DNA from: Peptococcaceae bacterium BRH_c23
GTDB taxonomy: Bacteria; Bacillota_B; Desulfitobacteriia; Desulfitobacteriales; Desulfitobacteriaceae
NCBI GenBank assembly: GCA_000961805.1
Contig: LADV01000065.1
Location: 1-14,365, forward strand
Reading direction: 5' to 3'
DNA: 14,365 nt
A model generated the notes under the pieces. That model worked only from the letters and a program-made list of their open reading frames with translations, was not told the origin of the DNA and made no database searches. Below are positions 1 to 5,776 of the stretch, one piece after another. The translations under genes and the position numbers were made by a program. Each line of letters opens with the position of its first letter. Positions within the stretch are counted from its first letter, which is position 1.

Positions 1-213
1 GATCCCAGTCATGCGGCAGGAATACGCAGCCTCGTTGCGCCGCTTGCCAAAGCAGCCATGGCTGTAGGGGCAGATGGGTTAATGATTGAAGCCCATAATG
101 ACCCTTCTAGGGCACTGTGCGACGGCGCCCAGTCTTTGGATTTAAAGCAGTTTGAAGAAATAATGGTCGATTTAAGGAAGAGAGCCCTATTCGAAGGTAA
201 AAAGATGTCATGA
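1..213 (+). CDS. aroF: DAHP synthase (3-deoxy-7-phosphoheptulonate synthase), C-terminal end
   Basis: This partial gene enters from the left edge and stops at TGA 211-213, giving 70 residues in frame 1. It opens with DPSHAAG, the conserved motif near the end of the class I-beta (AroF/AroG-like) DAHP synthase barrel. It continues with a VGADGLMIEAHNDP stretch and CDGAQSLDLKQF, matching the family's GADGLxIExHxxP and SDGxQSL signature. The enzyme condenses phosphoenolpyruvate with erythrose 4-phosphate, the first step of the shikimate pathway, in the cytoplasm. The N-terminal part lies outside the window, so any fused regulatory domain cannot be judged. No clear terminator directly follows the stop. 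The gene appears to be the chromosomal flank of the decayed mobile region to its right. The assignment to DAHP synthase is firm; the exact gene symbol is less so. Confidence 0.9.
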   Translation, partial: DPSHAAGIRSLVAPLAKAAMAVGADGLMIEAHNDPSRALCDGAQSLDLKQFEEIMVDLRKRALFEGKKMS

Positions 214-410
214 GCGCCATGGGACTCTCAGTATCAATTTTTATATTCAATAGATAGCGAATTTCTTCCAGCTTGTGTTTGACCGACAAATTGACGGTAA
301 CCCATCTCGGGGCAGCTACTCCGGACTTCGGATCAGGAAACAAATGATCGATCGACAATCTCAGAGGACTATCTATTTAACATATTTTGTTCCGAATCAC
401 TGTAAAAATT

Positions 411-442
411 ATAGGGAGGGTTTCGTCAGGTACCCTCCCTAT
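411..442. terminator. Hairpin, possible minus-strand terminator
   Basis: Arms ATAGGGAGGGT (411-421) and ACCCTCCCTAT (432-442) are perfectly complementary around a 10-base loop. Read on the minus strand the stem is followed by AATTTTTAC, a short U tract, so it could terminate leftward transcription. No leftward gene is recognisable upstream of it. Confidence 0.45.
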
Positions 443-470
443 GAGATAATATTCTATTCGGCGGAACTCG

Positions 471-499
471 TTGGGGCGCGAAGGTCCCTTGCGCCCCAA
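471..499. repeat. GC-rich inverted repeat
   Basis: TTGGGGCGC (471-479) and GCGCCCCAA (491-499) are perfect inverted copies with an 11-base loop. The plus side is followed by an A run rather than a T run, so a rightward terminator is unlikely. It directly abuts the first copy of the 498-596 direct repeat and may be part of the same element. Confidence 0.5.
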
Positions 500-596
500 A
501 AAGGATATGAGGAAATTTCTAACCTGTCCCCAAAAGCCACTTTCGAGTTGCAAAAAGGATAAGGGAATATTTCAGGCCTGACCCCAAAAGTGCACT
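498..596. repeat. Imperfect direct repeat ending in CCCCAAAAG
   Basis: Two copies, 498-541 and 552-596, each start with AAAAAGGATA and end with a C-run followed by AAAAG and CACT. They differ by substitutions and small indels between these anchors. The second copy contains CAGGCCTGACCCC, a phrase often met at the ends of REP-associated (IS200-like) transposon debris. That link is from memory of similar genomes and is not shown by this sequence. No transposase accompanies them. Confidence 0.5.
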
Positions 597-764
597 AATG
601 GCAGGTAGTAGCCTTAGTACCATAAAGAATTGCAACTCTGGCATGCGCTTAAAAGGATCAAAATTGATGTTGACTCCATGCTTAGCAGATAACATGAGGA
701 CATTGAATTGATGAGATGAAAGTGTCATCTATCCTCTAGTCACCTTTAGACAAACCAAAGTCAC

Positions 765-804
765 AAGCAAGGGGAGCATGTGTTTCGCTACGTCCCCCTT
801 GCTT
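765..804. repeat. Inverted repeat, 10-bp arms
   Basis: AAGCAAGGGG (765-774) and CCCCTTGCTT (795-804) are perfect inverted copies with a 20-base loop. There is no T tract on either side, so a terminator role is not supported. Confidence 0.4.
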
Positions 805-1099
805 CCATGCGAGGTTGGTCAGGGAAATGGCTTAGTAACCATTTTGTCTATACCCTTGTCTGAAAGGTACGGGGGAAAATCTGAGAAACGGATGAAGATT
901 TGAAGATTGTCTATAATACTAATATCAATCATGTACAAGCCTAATAGAAGGCTACGATTGCCTTGGTATTGAGCTCTGAGATCATTAGGAATATTGAGGT
1001 CATTGCTTAAGCCCCTTCACATAAGATTGCTTAATTTCCATTCTTATTTGTCAATTTTAACACCTATGCTCGCTCTGCGAAGGCTTAAATGAATAATAT

Positions 1100-1287
1100 G
1101 CTCCGTGGGAGCCATCAAATGGTGGCTCAGCCCAGAGCGAAATCTGCGGCTCTGTCACACCGAAATATCATTAAATTGTAAGTATAATTTTATTTACAAA
1201 GAAATGAACAATGTTAGGTGCTCTAGCAGTGTCACCTCGCCTCCGCCATTACATAGGCGAGTAGAGAGTCCTTCGGGGCTCTTTTTT
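1100..1287 (+). ncRNA. Candidate structured RNA ending in an intrinsic terminator
   Basis: Within about 190 bases there are four separate perfect stems. These are GAGCCA 1109-1114 with TGGCTC 1123-1128; CAGAGC 1133-1138 with GCTCTG 1149-1154; AGGTG 1216-1220 with CACCT 1233-1237 (in competition with the next stem); and CTCGCCT 1236-1242 with AGGCGAG 1255-1261. They are followed at once by a textbook terminator (1265-1287). No open frame of interest lies in it and no gene starts just after it, so a stand-alone small RNA or an orphan leader is more likely than a coding transcript. I matched it to no known riboswitch class, and I found no convincing promoter. The 5' boundary given is arbitrary. 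Confidence 0.35.
1265..1287 (+). terminator. Intrinsic terminator with UUCG tetraloop
   Basis: AGAGTCC (1265-1271) pairs with GGGCTCT (1276-1282) across a TTCG tetraloop closed by C-G, with a single T-G wobble. The stem runs straight into six T residues (1282-1287). This is a strong rightward rho-independent terminator in a stretch without a protein gene. Confidence 0.85.
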
Positions 1288-1562
1288 ATTTTAGGGTTAA
1301 AGAGGGGTTCAGCGTGGTAGCTAAATCTGTACAATAGGCGGGTTTATGTTTACCATGGCTGATACCCCTCTATTTAATGTCCCTACCCTTAACCCAACTT
1401 CACGCTAAAAAGGGCTATATATCCTAATATATACCATTTATAGAGGCCGTCAAACTCTGCAACCCTTGGTACAGGCGGGTCTACTTTCCAAAATGCCAAT
1501 GTAGTGCCGTAATAAATTCAGGGGCTATATACTTTCTTTCTGTGACGAGATATACTATAGGC

Positions 1563-2573
1563 ATGTATATTAGAGAATGCGTTACAACCAATAAAGTCAC
1601 CAAAACTAAATACGTTACCCATCGCCTTGTTGAAGCTTATCGTTTCATGGAAGGGTCCAAAGCCAAAGTCAGGCAACGCCTTATTTTGCATTTGGGTACG
1701 TTGGAGCTCCCTAAATCGGATTGGCCGAAACTGGCCAAGATTTTGGAAGCCCGATTAGTAGGTCAAAGTTCTCTGTTCGAAGACGACATTCAAATGACGA
1801 CTGCTGCCGATAAAGCGATGGATTATTATTCGTTTGTGCAACAAAAAGGTGAGGAGAAGTCTGCCCGGAAACAAAGACAAACGTTTTGTCAGATCGACTT
1901 AGAAAGTGTCGAACATACAATGACCCGTTCTTTAGGTCCGGAATTAGTTGCCCATGCGTTTTGGGAACGTCTGGGGTTTGATAAGTTGTTGCAAACGTGT
2001 GGACTCTCCTCGACAGAGCAAGCCTGGACTCAAGCCGTTGTTCTCGGCCGGTTAATTGAACCGGCAAGCGAACGCCAGACGAGGTATTAGCTGAAAAAGA
2101 AAACGTCACTATTGGAAATGTTAGAGGTTGATTTGAGTGCGATGGGCGAAAACGCTATCTACGAGATTGGTGATACGCTTTTGACCCATAAAAAACAGTT
2201 GGAAAATGAACTTAGGAAACAGGAAGAGACTCTTTTTCCCCAGGAACATGCTTTGTTGCTGTATGATTTAACGAATACTTACTTTGAGGGTGGGGCATCA
2301 AAGAATACGTCGGCTATGCGTGGTCATTCCAAAGAAAAACGAAGCGATTGTCCCTTGGTCACGCTCGCTTTGGTCGTGGATAACCGAGGCTTTCCGATCT
2401 TTAGCCAGATTTACAAAGGAAACCAGTCGGAACCTGAGACACTTAAGGAAATACTAAAGAGACTTTATGTTGAGGATGAGACCCTCTTTAAGGAAACTTT
2501 ACCTACCATTGTGATGGACCGAGGAATTGCTACCAAAAATAATCTTCAACTTCTTAAGGAAAAGAATTATTGT
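1563..2573 (+). pseudogene. IS1634/IS4-like DDE transposase, amber-interrupted and 3'-truncated
   Basis: The frame from ATG 1563 (MYIRECVTTNKV, the usual start of this family) runs to TAG 2088-2090 and resumes in the same frame as LKKKTSLLEMLEVDLSAMG. A single amber codon, at a place where relatives have Trp (TGG to TAG), therefore splits one protein. The family's blocks are clear. YDLTNTYFEG supplies the first catalytic Asp, followed by HSKEKRSDCPLVTLAL, GNQSEP and IVMDRGIAT with the second Asp. Similarity ends at KNY, about 2571, roughly 335 codons in, while the family is usually about 500-580 residues. The C-terminal part with the catalytic Glu is gone and unrelated sequence follows. A GTG at 1542 would add seven residues, but the ATG matches the family start. 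The element is dead unless the stop is read through, and even then it lacks a catalytic residue. Confidence 0.85.
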
Positions 2574-2668
2574 CCTAGTGACGTAGCTTCGCACAAATCA
2601 ATTTCCATAACACAGGTTGTCCCATCTGATACCATGACCTTTAAGTCATCCATTGTTACTGTGTACAT
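2567..2668 (-). pseudogene. Remnant 5' end of a small gene downstream of the integrase
   Basis: On the minus strand, 40 bases after the integrase stop, GAGGAATAAGAAATG gives a good ribosome site and start at 2668. The frame reads MYTVTMDDLKVMVSDGTTCV and on to 33 residues before a TAA at 2567-2569. That stop lies inside the sequence belonging to the truncated transposase, so the gene was probably cut off at the same junction (about 2571). I do not recognise the product. It may have been a partner gene of the integrase, or chance coding. Confidence 0.3.
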
Positions 2669-2707
2669 TTCTTATTCCTCATCTAAGGTATTTGCCAAGC
2701 GCATTGG

Positions 2708-3264
2708 CTAAAGATTTAAGTTCAAATAAACATTATCCAGCTCATCTTGGGTGATCCCGATATAAGCTAAGGTGACGCTAGGAGAAGAGTGGTTGAGCAG
2801 CTTCTGGATCCGTGTAATATCTACACCAGCCTGGAACGCGTGGTAACCAAAAGTCTTTCTCAGGGAATGGGTTCCGATCTGTTCCTTGATCCCTATTGCC
2901 CTGGCAGCATCATTTAGTATCCTGTAAGCTTGCTGCCTGGTAATTGGCTTGTATCCTTTTCGACTAGCAAATAATGCTTGCCCAGGCTTTAAGGAAACCA
3001 CAAACTCTTTAAGGACTTTCTTTGAGGTTTCTCCTAGGGGAAAGTCTTTTAGCTTATTAGTCTTTTTCTCCCTGATCACGATGCGGTCTTTAATCTTGCT
3101 TCCATCATAGACGTCGGATACCTTGAGGGTTAGAAGATCGCTATGTGTAAACCTGAGTTGATGCCAAGCACGAAGAGACAGTAATCTCTTTGGTTACTTG
3201 ATCTTAGTATCTTCTTCATTGTTTCTAGGGCCCTTTTGTCTCTGATTGGTTGAACGTATTCCAT
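2708..3264 (-). pseudogene. Small tyrosine recombinase/integrase, frameshifted
   Basis: From ATG 3264, preceded by AAAGGAGC, the protein reads MEYVQPIRDKRALETMKK and reaches GINSGLHIAIF before a premature stop. In frame -1 it continues as SDLLTLKVSDVYDGSK and on to LDNVYLNLNL, ending at TAG 2708-2710. Restoring one lost A near 3136 rebuilds GINSGL-IS-DLLTLKVSD, about 185 residues. This is the usual size of the short phage-type integrases that lack the arm-binding domain. The box II residues survive (GTHSLRKTFGYH, LLNHSSPSVTLAYIGI with the Tyr nucleophile). The first catalytic Arg (GLRIS in relatives) is a His (CAC). Both the frameshift and the Arg loss make it inactive. It would once have mobilised this island or a phage. 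Confidence 0.85.
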
Positions 3265-3556
3265 TGTTTTAGCTCCTTTCGCTATGTGCCATAATGATTG
3301 GTGGCAGGGGTTAAGTCATATTCAGAGGGTCGTGGATTACCCTTAAATACAAGAAATCCCTGGAGGCCTTTAATATCAGGCGTTCCAGGGATCTGGGAAT
3401 GTGTCAGAATAGCATTGTGTTACATTCAATGATGGTAAGGTCTATAATAATATTACGGTTTGTATCTCTAAAGAAAGAATATTTGCAAGACACTTGTCAA
3501 AATTTGCTTAAGAGTATTATACTTATGAAGTAAAGTTTGAGGGTGGGGGACGAGAG
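3265..3556. other. Spacer between divergent integrase remnant and DUF3800 gene
   Basis: This divergent spacer contains a long hairpin. ATCCCTGGA (3356-3364) pairs with TCCAGGGAT (3384-3392), with a second pairing GCCT 3366-3369 and AGGC 3378-3381 inside. It also holds the likely promoter of the DUF3800 gene. The hairpin has no T run on either side, and its role is unknown. I see nothing else. Confidence 0.5.
3494..3523 (+). promoter_or_regulatory. Likely promoter of the DUF3800 gene
   Basis: TTGTCA at 3494-3499 and TATACT at 3518-3523, separated by 18 bases, fit a sigma-A promoter 34 bases upstream of the TTG start. Confidence 0.5.
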
Positions 3557-4297
3557 TTGCCAAAATATACTATGTTTATAGATGAAACAGGTACTTCTAA
3601 TGAACGTAATAAGCCGTTTTCTGTAACAGGAATTATTTTTGACAATCGATTTTTAATCAATCAATTAGGTCCTTCTATTGAGGCATTTAAGAGTTCATGC
3701 TTTGGTAGAAAAGACATTCCTCTTCATCTAACGAAAATCGCTAATGTTAAAGAACCATATAGGGTCGCAGATGGGGTTACACCCGAACACTTAAAGAAGT
3801 TTTGGGATGATTTACCTCAATTCCTTGCAAGCTTAGATTTTCAGATTATCTCAGTAACAGTTGATAAACCTAAACTAGAGAATTACTTTGCAACACATAA
3901 AGATGCTTATGAAGTCGCGTTTGCTCATATTATGAAATCCTTTTATTCTTTCCTAAGTTCGCCGGACGTAGTAACAGCTAAAATCGTTCTAGAGGCAAGG
4001 GATGATTATAATAACTTCTTAATTCAAAAGGCTTTCTTTGATATTTTCAATCATGGAACAGTCCATTTAGATTTTGAGAATTATAAGGATAAGTTAAAGG
4101 GCTTTATTTTTTCTGATAAAATTAACCCTCAATACAAATATGGGCTTGAAATTGCGGACATACTTTGTAATCCTCTAAATCGTGTAAGACTTGGACTAAT
4201 AGAAGCAAAACCTAAGCATATTAATTATGGACAAGATAACAAAATTTTTAAGGCAATCAAAGATAAAATTTATGTAAAGGACCAGAATCAATCATGA
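3557..4297 (+). CDS. DUF3800 protein
   Basis: This protein of 246 residues starts at TTG 3557, with a purine-rich GGGTGGGGGA ribosome site just upstream. The family hallmarks are visible. FIDETG is at residues 7-12 (the FxDESG motif), an isolated His is at 57 in PLHLTKI, an acidic VLEARDD is at 144-150, and GLEIADILCNPLNR is near 196-209, corresponding to the family's GLQxADxxxN motif. DUF3800 proteins have a predicted RNase H-like fold and occur sporadically in phages, mobile elements and beside defence genes, but no reaction is established. There is no signal peptide or membrane segment. The reading frame is AT-rich and intact although its neighbours on both sides are broken genes, so it may still be under selection. 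No partner gene is in an operon with it. The family call is good; the function is open. Confidence 0.75.
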   Translation: MPKYTMFIDETGTSNERNKPFSVTGIIFDNRFLINQLGPSIEAFKSSCFGRKDIPLHLTKIANVKEPYRVADGVTPEHLKKFWDDLPQFLASLDFQIISVTVDKPKLENYFATHKDAYEVAFAHIMKSFYSFLSSPDVVTAKIVLEARDDYNNFLIQKAFFDIFNHGTVHLDFENYKDKLKGFIFSDKINPQYKYGLEIADILCNPLNRVRLGLIEAKPKHINYGQDNKIFKAIKDKIYVKDQNQS

Positions 4298-4476
4298 TTT
4301 CAGGAATTGGGGATTTAAAAAGGTCCCGATAACAAAGAAAGTGCGTCTCTGGGTAGATAATCCTCAACCGCAAGGAATAATTCCTCAGGTTATTGAGTAG
4401 ATTACTATTAGGAGCTCCGAGGGGTAGCGGGGGGTTTGGTTTCCAGGCCGCCCAGCTTACTCCTTATAAGAAAGTA
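4298..4476. other. Spacer holding first copy of a G-run TTGGTTTCC motif
   Basis: There is no credible gene. A short palindrome, GGAATAATTCC, lies near 4373. The first of three motif copies is at 4429-4452. No T-rich terminator follows the DUF3800 stop. Confidence 0.4.
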
Positions 4477-4589
4477 TTGACATTTGTATCAAAATGGTCT
4501 ATTATACAGACAAATCAATTAAGATAATTTTGGGGGATTGGTTTCCAGACCGCCATTAAATACTTATTAGAGGAATTGGTTTCCGATTC
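4429..4589 (+). repeat. Three copies of a G-run + TTGGTTTCC motif
   Basis: The copies are GGGGGGTTTGGTTTCCAGGC at 4429-4448, GGGGGATTGGTTTCCAGACC at 4532-4551 and GAGGAATTGGTTTCCGATTC at 4570-4589. The first two also share a following GCC or CGCC. Each resembles, loosely, the 5' end of a tmRNA (G-rich acceptor strand followed by GGTTTCGAC), and a tmRNA body follows 50-90 bases later. Whether they are decayed copies of that 5' end or an unrelated RNA motif cannot be settled by eye. Confidence 0.5.
4477..4505 (+). promoter_or_regulatory. Consensus sigma-A promoter
   Basis: TTGACA (4477-4482), a 17-base spacer and TATTAT (4500-4505) form a near-perfect promoter, predicting a transcript from about 4512. 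There is no open frame directly downstream. It points into the hairpin pair and the tmRNA sequence. Confidence 0.8.
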
Positions 4590-4640
4590 GTCTAATAAGT
4601 AAAAGAGTTGCAACTAACTATTAGTTGGAACTCTTTTGCA
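4512..4640 (+). ncRNA. Candidate small RNA: two back-to-back hairpins behind a consensus promoter
   Basis: The predicted transcript from about 4512 carries two adjoining stem-loops. The first spans 4561-4601, with arms TACTTATTAGA and TCTAATAAGTA perfect, and an inner GAATTGG/CCGATTC stem with a TTT loop separated from the outer stem by one G-G mismatch. The second spans 4601-4637, with 17-base arms holding one G-G mismatch, a 3-base loop, and an A run entering and a T run leaving. The second could act as a terminator, giving an RNA of about 125 bases with no coding capacity. Alternatively the whole stretch is an aberrant 5' leader or 5' domain of the tmRNA that follows. Confidence 0.4.
4601..4637. 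terminator. Terminator-like hairpin with A run in and T run out
   Basis: AAAAGAGTTG plus CAACTAA (4601-4617) pairs with TTAGTTGG plus AACTCTTTT (4621-4637), with one mismatch. The symmetry means it could work in both directions. The stem is AT-rich, so its efficiency is uncertain. Confidence 0.5.
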
Positions 4641-4937
4641 TTCAAGTTGTAAACAAGTACGGTGGACCTAATAGTTAACGAAAATAATTACGCTCTAGCT
4701 GCTTAAGTGCCGCTAGCATCCTGCCTTCAGAACCTACGATGAAGAAACAGGGTGTCAATTAAGTAGGACGCTCTAATGTCAATGCTCGGAGACATTAGCT
4801 AAGATTATCGAGCTAGCCTGAACTGAATCCTGGCCTTTAGGAGTCAAGACTGGCGAAATTTAAATTAAAGGACACACGCGTAGACGCTTTTGTGGCAGCT
4901 CTTCGATACAGGGGTGCAAATCCCCTCGCCTCCACCA
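4641..4937 (+). ncRNA. ssrA: tmRNA (ssrA), 3' three quarters recognisable, 5' half aberrant
   Basis: tmRNA rescues stalled ribosomes by acting as tRNA-Ala and then as a message for a degradation tag. Here a tag frame is plain. AAC GAA AAT AAT TAC GCT CTA GCT GCT TAA (4677-4706) reads NENNYALAA-stop, with GTT 4674-4676 as the likely resume codon. The 231 bases after the stop, the normal length for the pseudoknot region, end in a T arm (AGGGG, loop TGCAAAT, CCCCT), acceptor strand CGCCTCC, discriminator A and encoded CCA at 4935-4937. The T loop has G where TTC is usual. The 5' partner (GGGGGCG or GGAGGCG, then a TTCGAC D-like loop) should lie about 90 bases before the resume codon but is absent. 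The nearest candidate is GGGGGAT at 4532, which could form five acceptor pairs including G3-U70. It is either a 5'-disrupted pseudogene or a very odd tmRNA. Confidence 0.85.
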
Positions 4938-4977
4938 ATCAAACCCTCGAATATTAGGTGGAGAGATGCATAATGAA

Positions 4978-5015
4978 AGCCTTGAGGTACTGAATTGTAC
5001 ACCTCAAGGCTTTTT
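4978..5015 (+). terminator. Intrinsic terminator of the tmRNA
   Basis: AGCCTTGAGGT (4978-4988) and ACCTCAAGGCT (5001-5011) form a perfect 11-bp stem running into TTTTT (5011-5015), about 40 bases after the CCA end. Confidence 0.85.
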
Positions 5016-5071
5016 CTGCATTTTATAAGGAAAAGATTTTAAAAATATAGTAAAGTATCATAAATACACGG

Positions 5072-5099
5072 GCTTGTCAATAAGATTTTATTGACAAGC
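5072..5099. promoter_or_regulatory. Perfect 12-bp palindrome over the -35 box of the ASCH gene
   Basis: GCTTGTCAATAA (5072-5083) and TTATTGACAAGC (5088-5099) are exact inverted copies around GATT. The right arm contains the TTGACA -35 box. This is the classic layout of an operator for a dimeric repressor that blocks RNA polymerase. There is no T run, so a terminator is unlikely. The regulator is unknown. Confidence 0.6.
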
Positions 5100-5120
5100 G
5101 CTTATAAACAAAGGTATTAT
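5091..5120 (+). promoter_or_regulatory. Promoter of the ASCH gene
   Basis: TTGACA (5091-5096), an 18-base spacer and TATTAT (5115-5120) lie 31 bases before the ATG. The longer open frame starting at TTG 5091 would begin inside the -35 box, which argues for the later start at 5151. Confidence 0.7.
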
Positions 5121-5150
5121 TATTTTAATACAAAGTGGAAAAGGATAAAT

Positions 5151-5489
5151 ATGGATACATCATTACTTAGGTTATTGCTAGAACCGTACATTTCATTGAA
5201 TGAGACCTGTGCGCTTATTTCTATTAAGCCTCAGTACCTCAAGGAAATTTTTGCGGGAAGAAAACTTTATGAATACCGAAAACGTTTGTTTAACCAAAAA
5301 GTCGATAAGGTTGTAATGTATGCAACTTCCCCAGAAGCTAAAATCGTAGGATACTTCACTCCTGGTCAAATATTTTGTGGCACACCTCAAAGTATTTGGG
5401 AAAAAACCCACTTACAATCAGGCATCTCACAACAAGACTATATTTCATATTGTAACAATGCTAATAAAATAATTGCGATGTCTATTTAA
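5151..5489 (+). CDS. ASCH/PUA-like domain protein, probably C-terminally truncated
   Basis: The start at ATG 5151 follows AAAAGGATAAAT and lies downstream of a consensus promoter, giving 112 residues. From residue 22 it reads LISIKPQYLKEIFAGRKLYEYRKRLF, the first strand and GxKxYExR-type motif of ASCH domains. VDKVVMYATSPEAKIVGYF and TPQSIWEKTHLQSGISQQDY follow. ASCH domains have a PUA-like fold thought to bind RNA or modified nucleosides, and members occur in phages and mobile elements; the activity of this one is unknown. Relatives continue past the KIIAMSI position with another strand (AYAIKI and onward) and 20-30 further residues. Here the frame hits TAA exactly where the sequence of the next, oppositely oriented gene fragment begins. 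The tail was therefore probably lost in a rearrangement. Confidence 0.7.
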   Translation: MDTSLLRLLLEPYISLNETCALISIKPQYLKEIFAGRKLYEYRKRLFNQKVDKVVMYATSPEAKIVGYFTPGQIFCGTPQSIWEKTHLQSGISQQDYISYCNNANKIIAMSI

Positions 5490-5776
5490 TGTATTACCTC
5501 TTTTAGTCTTACATCCCTTCTGATTTAGAACAGTTATCATTCTTCTGTAACCGTAGCCATCGAGATAAAGTGAGAAAATTTCACGTACAACTTTGGCCTC
5601 AACCTCGTTGATTACATATTTTTTGGTGTTAGGGTCAATGTCATAGCCAAGGGGGGGAATCCCCCCTGTATGTTTACACTGATAAGATTTTCCGTCATGC
5701 CTTTCATGACTTCTCTGCCAAGATTTGCGGAGTAATATTCAGCCAAGCCTTCAAGAAGAGACTCTAAGATGATTGA
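5490..5776 (-). pseudogene. Large serine recombinase fragment, frameshifted
   Basis: Read leftwards, IILESLLEGLAEYYSANLGREVMKGMTEN (about 5776-5687) and, in a second frame, QCKHTGGIPPLGYDIDPN plus KKYVINEVEAKVVREIFSLY and GYGYRRMITVLNQKGCKTKRGNT (about 5686-5490) form a continuous match to the recombinase domain of large serine site-specific recombinases. The frames join if one base, probably a G, is restored near 5687 (EN-A-YQCKH). The N-terminal resolvase domain with the catalytic Ser is absent upstream, and the C-terminal zinc-ribbon/coiled-coil part is cut at 5490, the same point where the ASCH frame ends. It is an inactive relic of a second integrative element, distinct from the tyrosine recombinase at 2708-3264. 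Confidence 0.85.

Larger units (their letters stand above)
214..1562. other. Gene-poor stretch with hairpins and repeat debris
   Basis: I see no credible protein gene here. Open frames on either strand are short, lack ribosome sites and resemble no family I recognise. What can be seen is hairpins at 411-442, 471-499 and 765-804, a spaced imperfect direct repeat at 498-596, and a run of stem-loops at 1109-1261 ending in an intrinsic terminator at 1265-1287. The last 220 bases, with two copies of GGCTATATA near 1413 and 1523, probably include the left end of the following insertion sequence, but I cannot define a terminal repeat. The stretch looks like layers of mobile-element debris next to the DAHP synthase gene. 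Confidence 0.6.

Noticed and set aside
107..358. Minus-strand open frame of 83 codons overlapping the DAHP synthase end
   Set aside because: No ribosome site, antisense to a real gene over much of its length, and no recognisable family.
519..728. Minus-strand open frame of 69 codons
   Set aside because: Runs through the 498-596 repeat, has no family likeness and no convincing start signal.
1235..1249. Sequence CCTCGCCTCCGCCAT, almost identical to the tmRNA 3' end (4924-4938), as a possible attachment-site repeat bounding a 3.7-kb element
   Set aside because: The bases before it are not ssrA-like, it forms its own hairpin (CTCGCCT/AGGCGAG), and the copy that keeps most of ssrA is on the wrong side for a standard ssrA insertion. 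The match is short enough for chance.
1105..1320. Plus-strand open frame of 71 codons
   Set aside because: It crosses several stem-loops and a strong terminator, and its composition does not look like protein.
4294..4332. 12-codon frame overlapping the DUF3800 stop (ATGA)
   Set aside because: No ribosome site of its own and too short to support.
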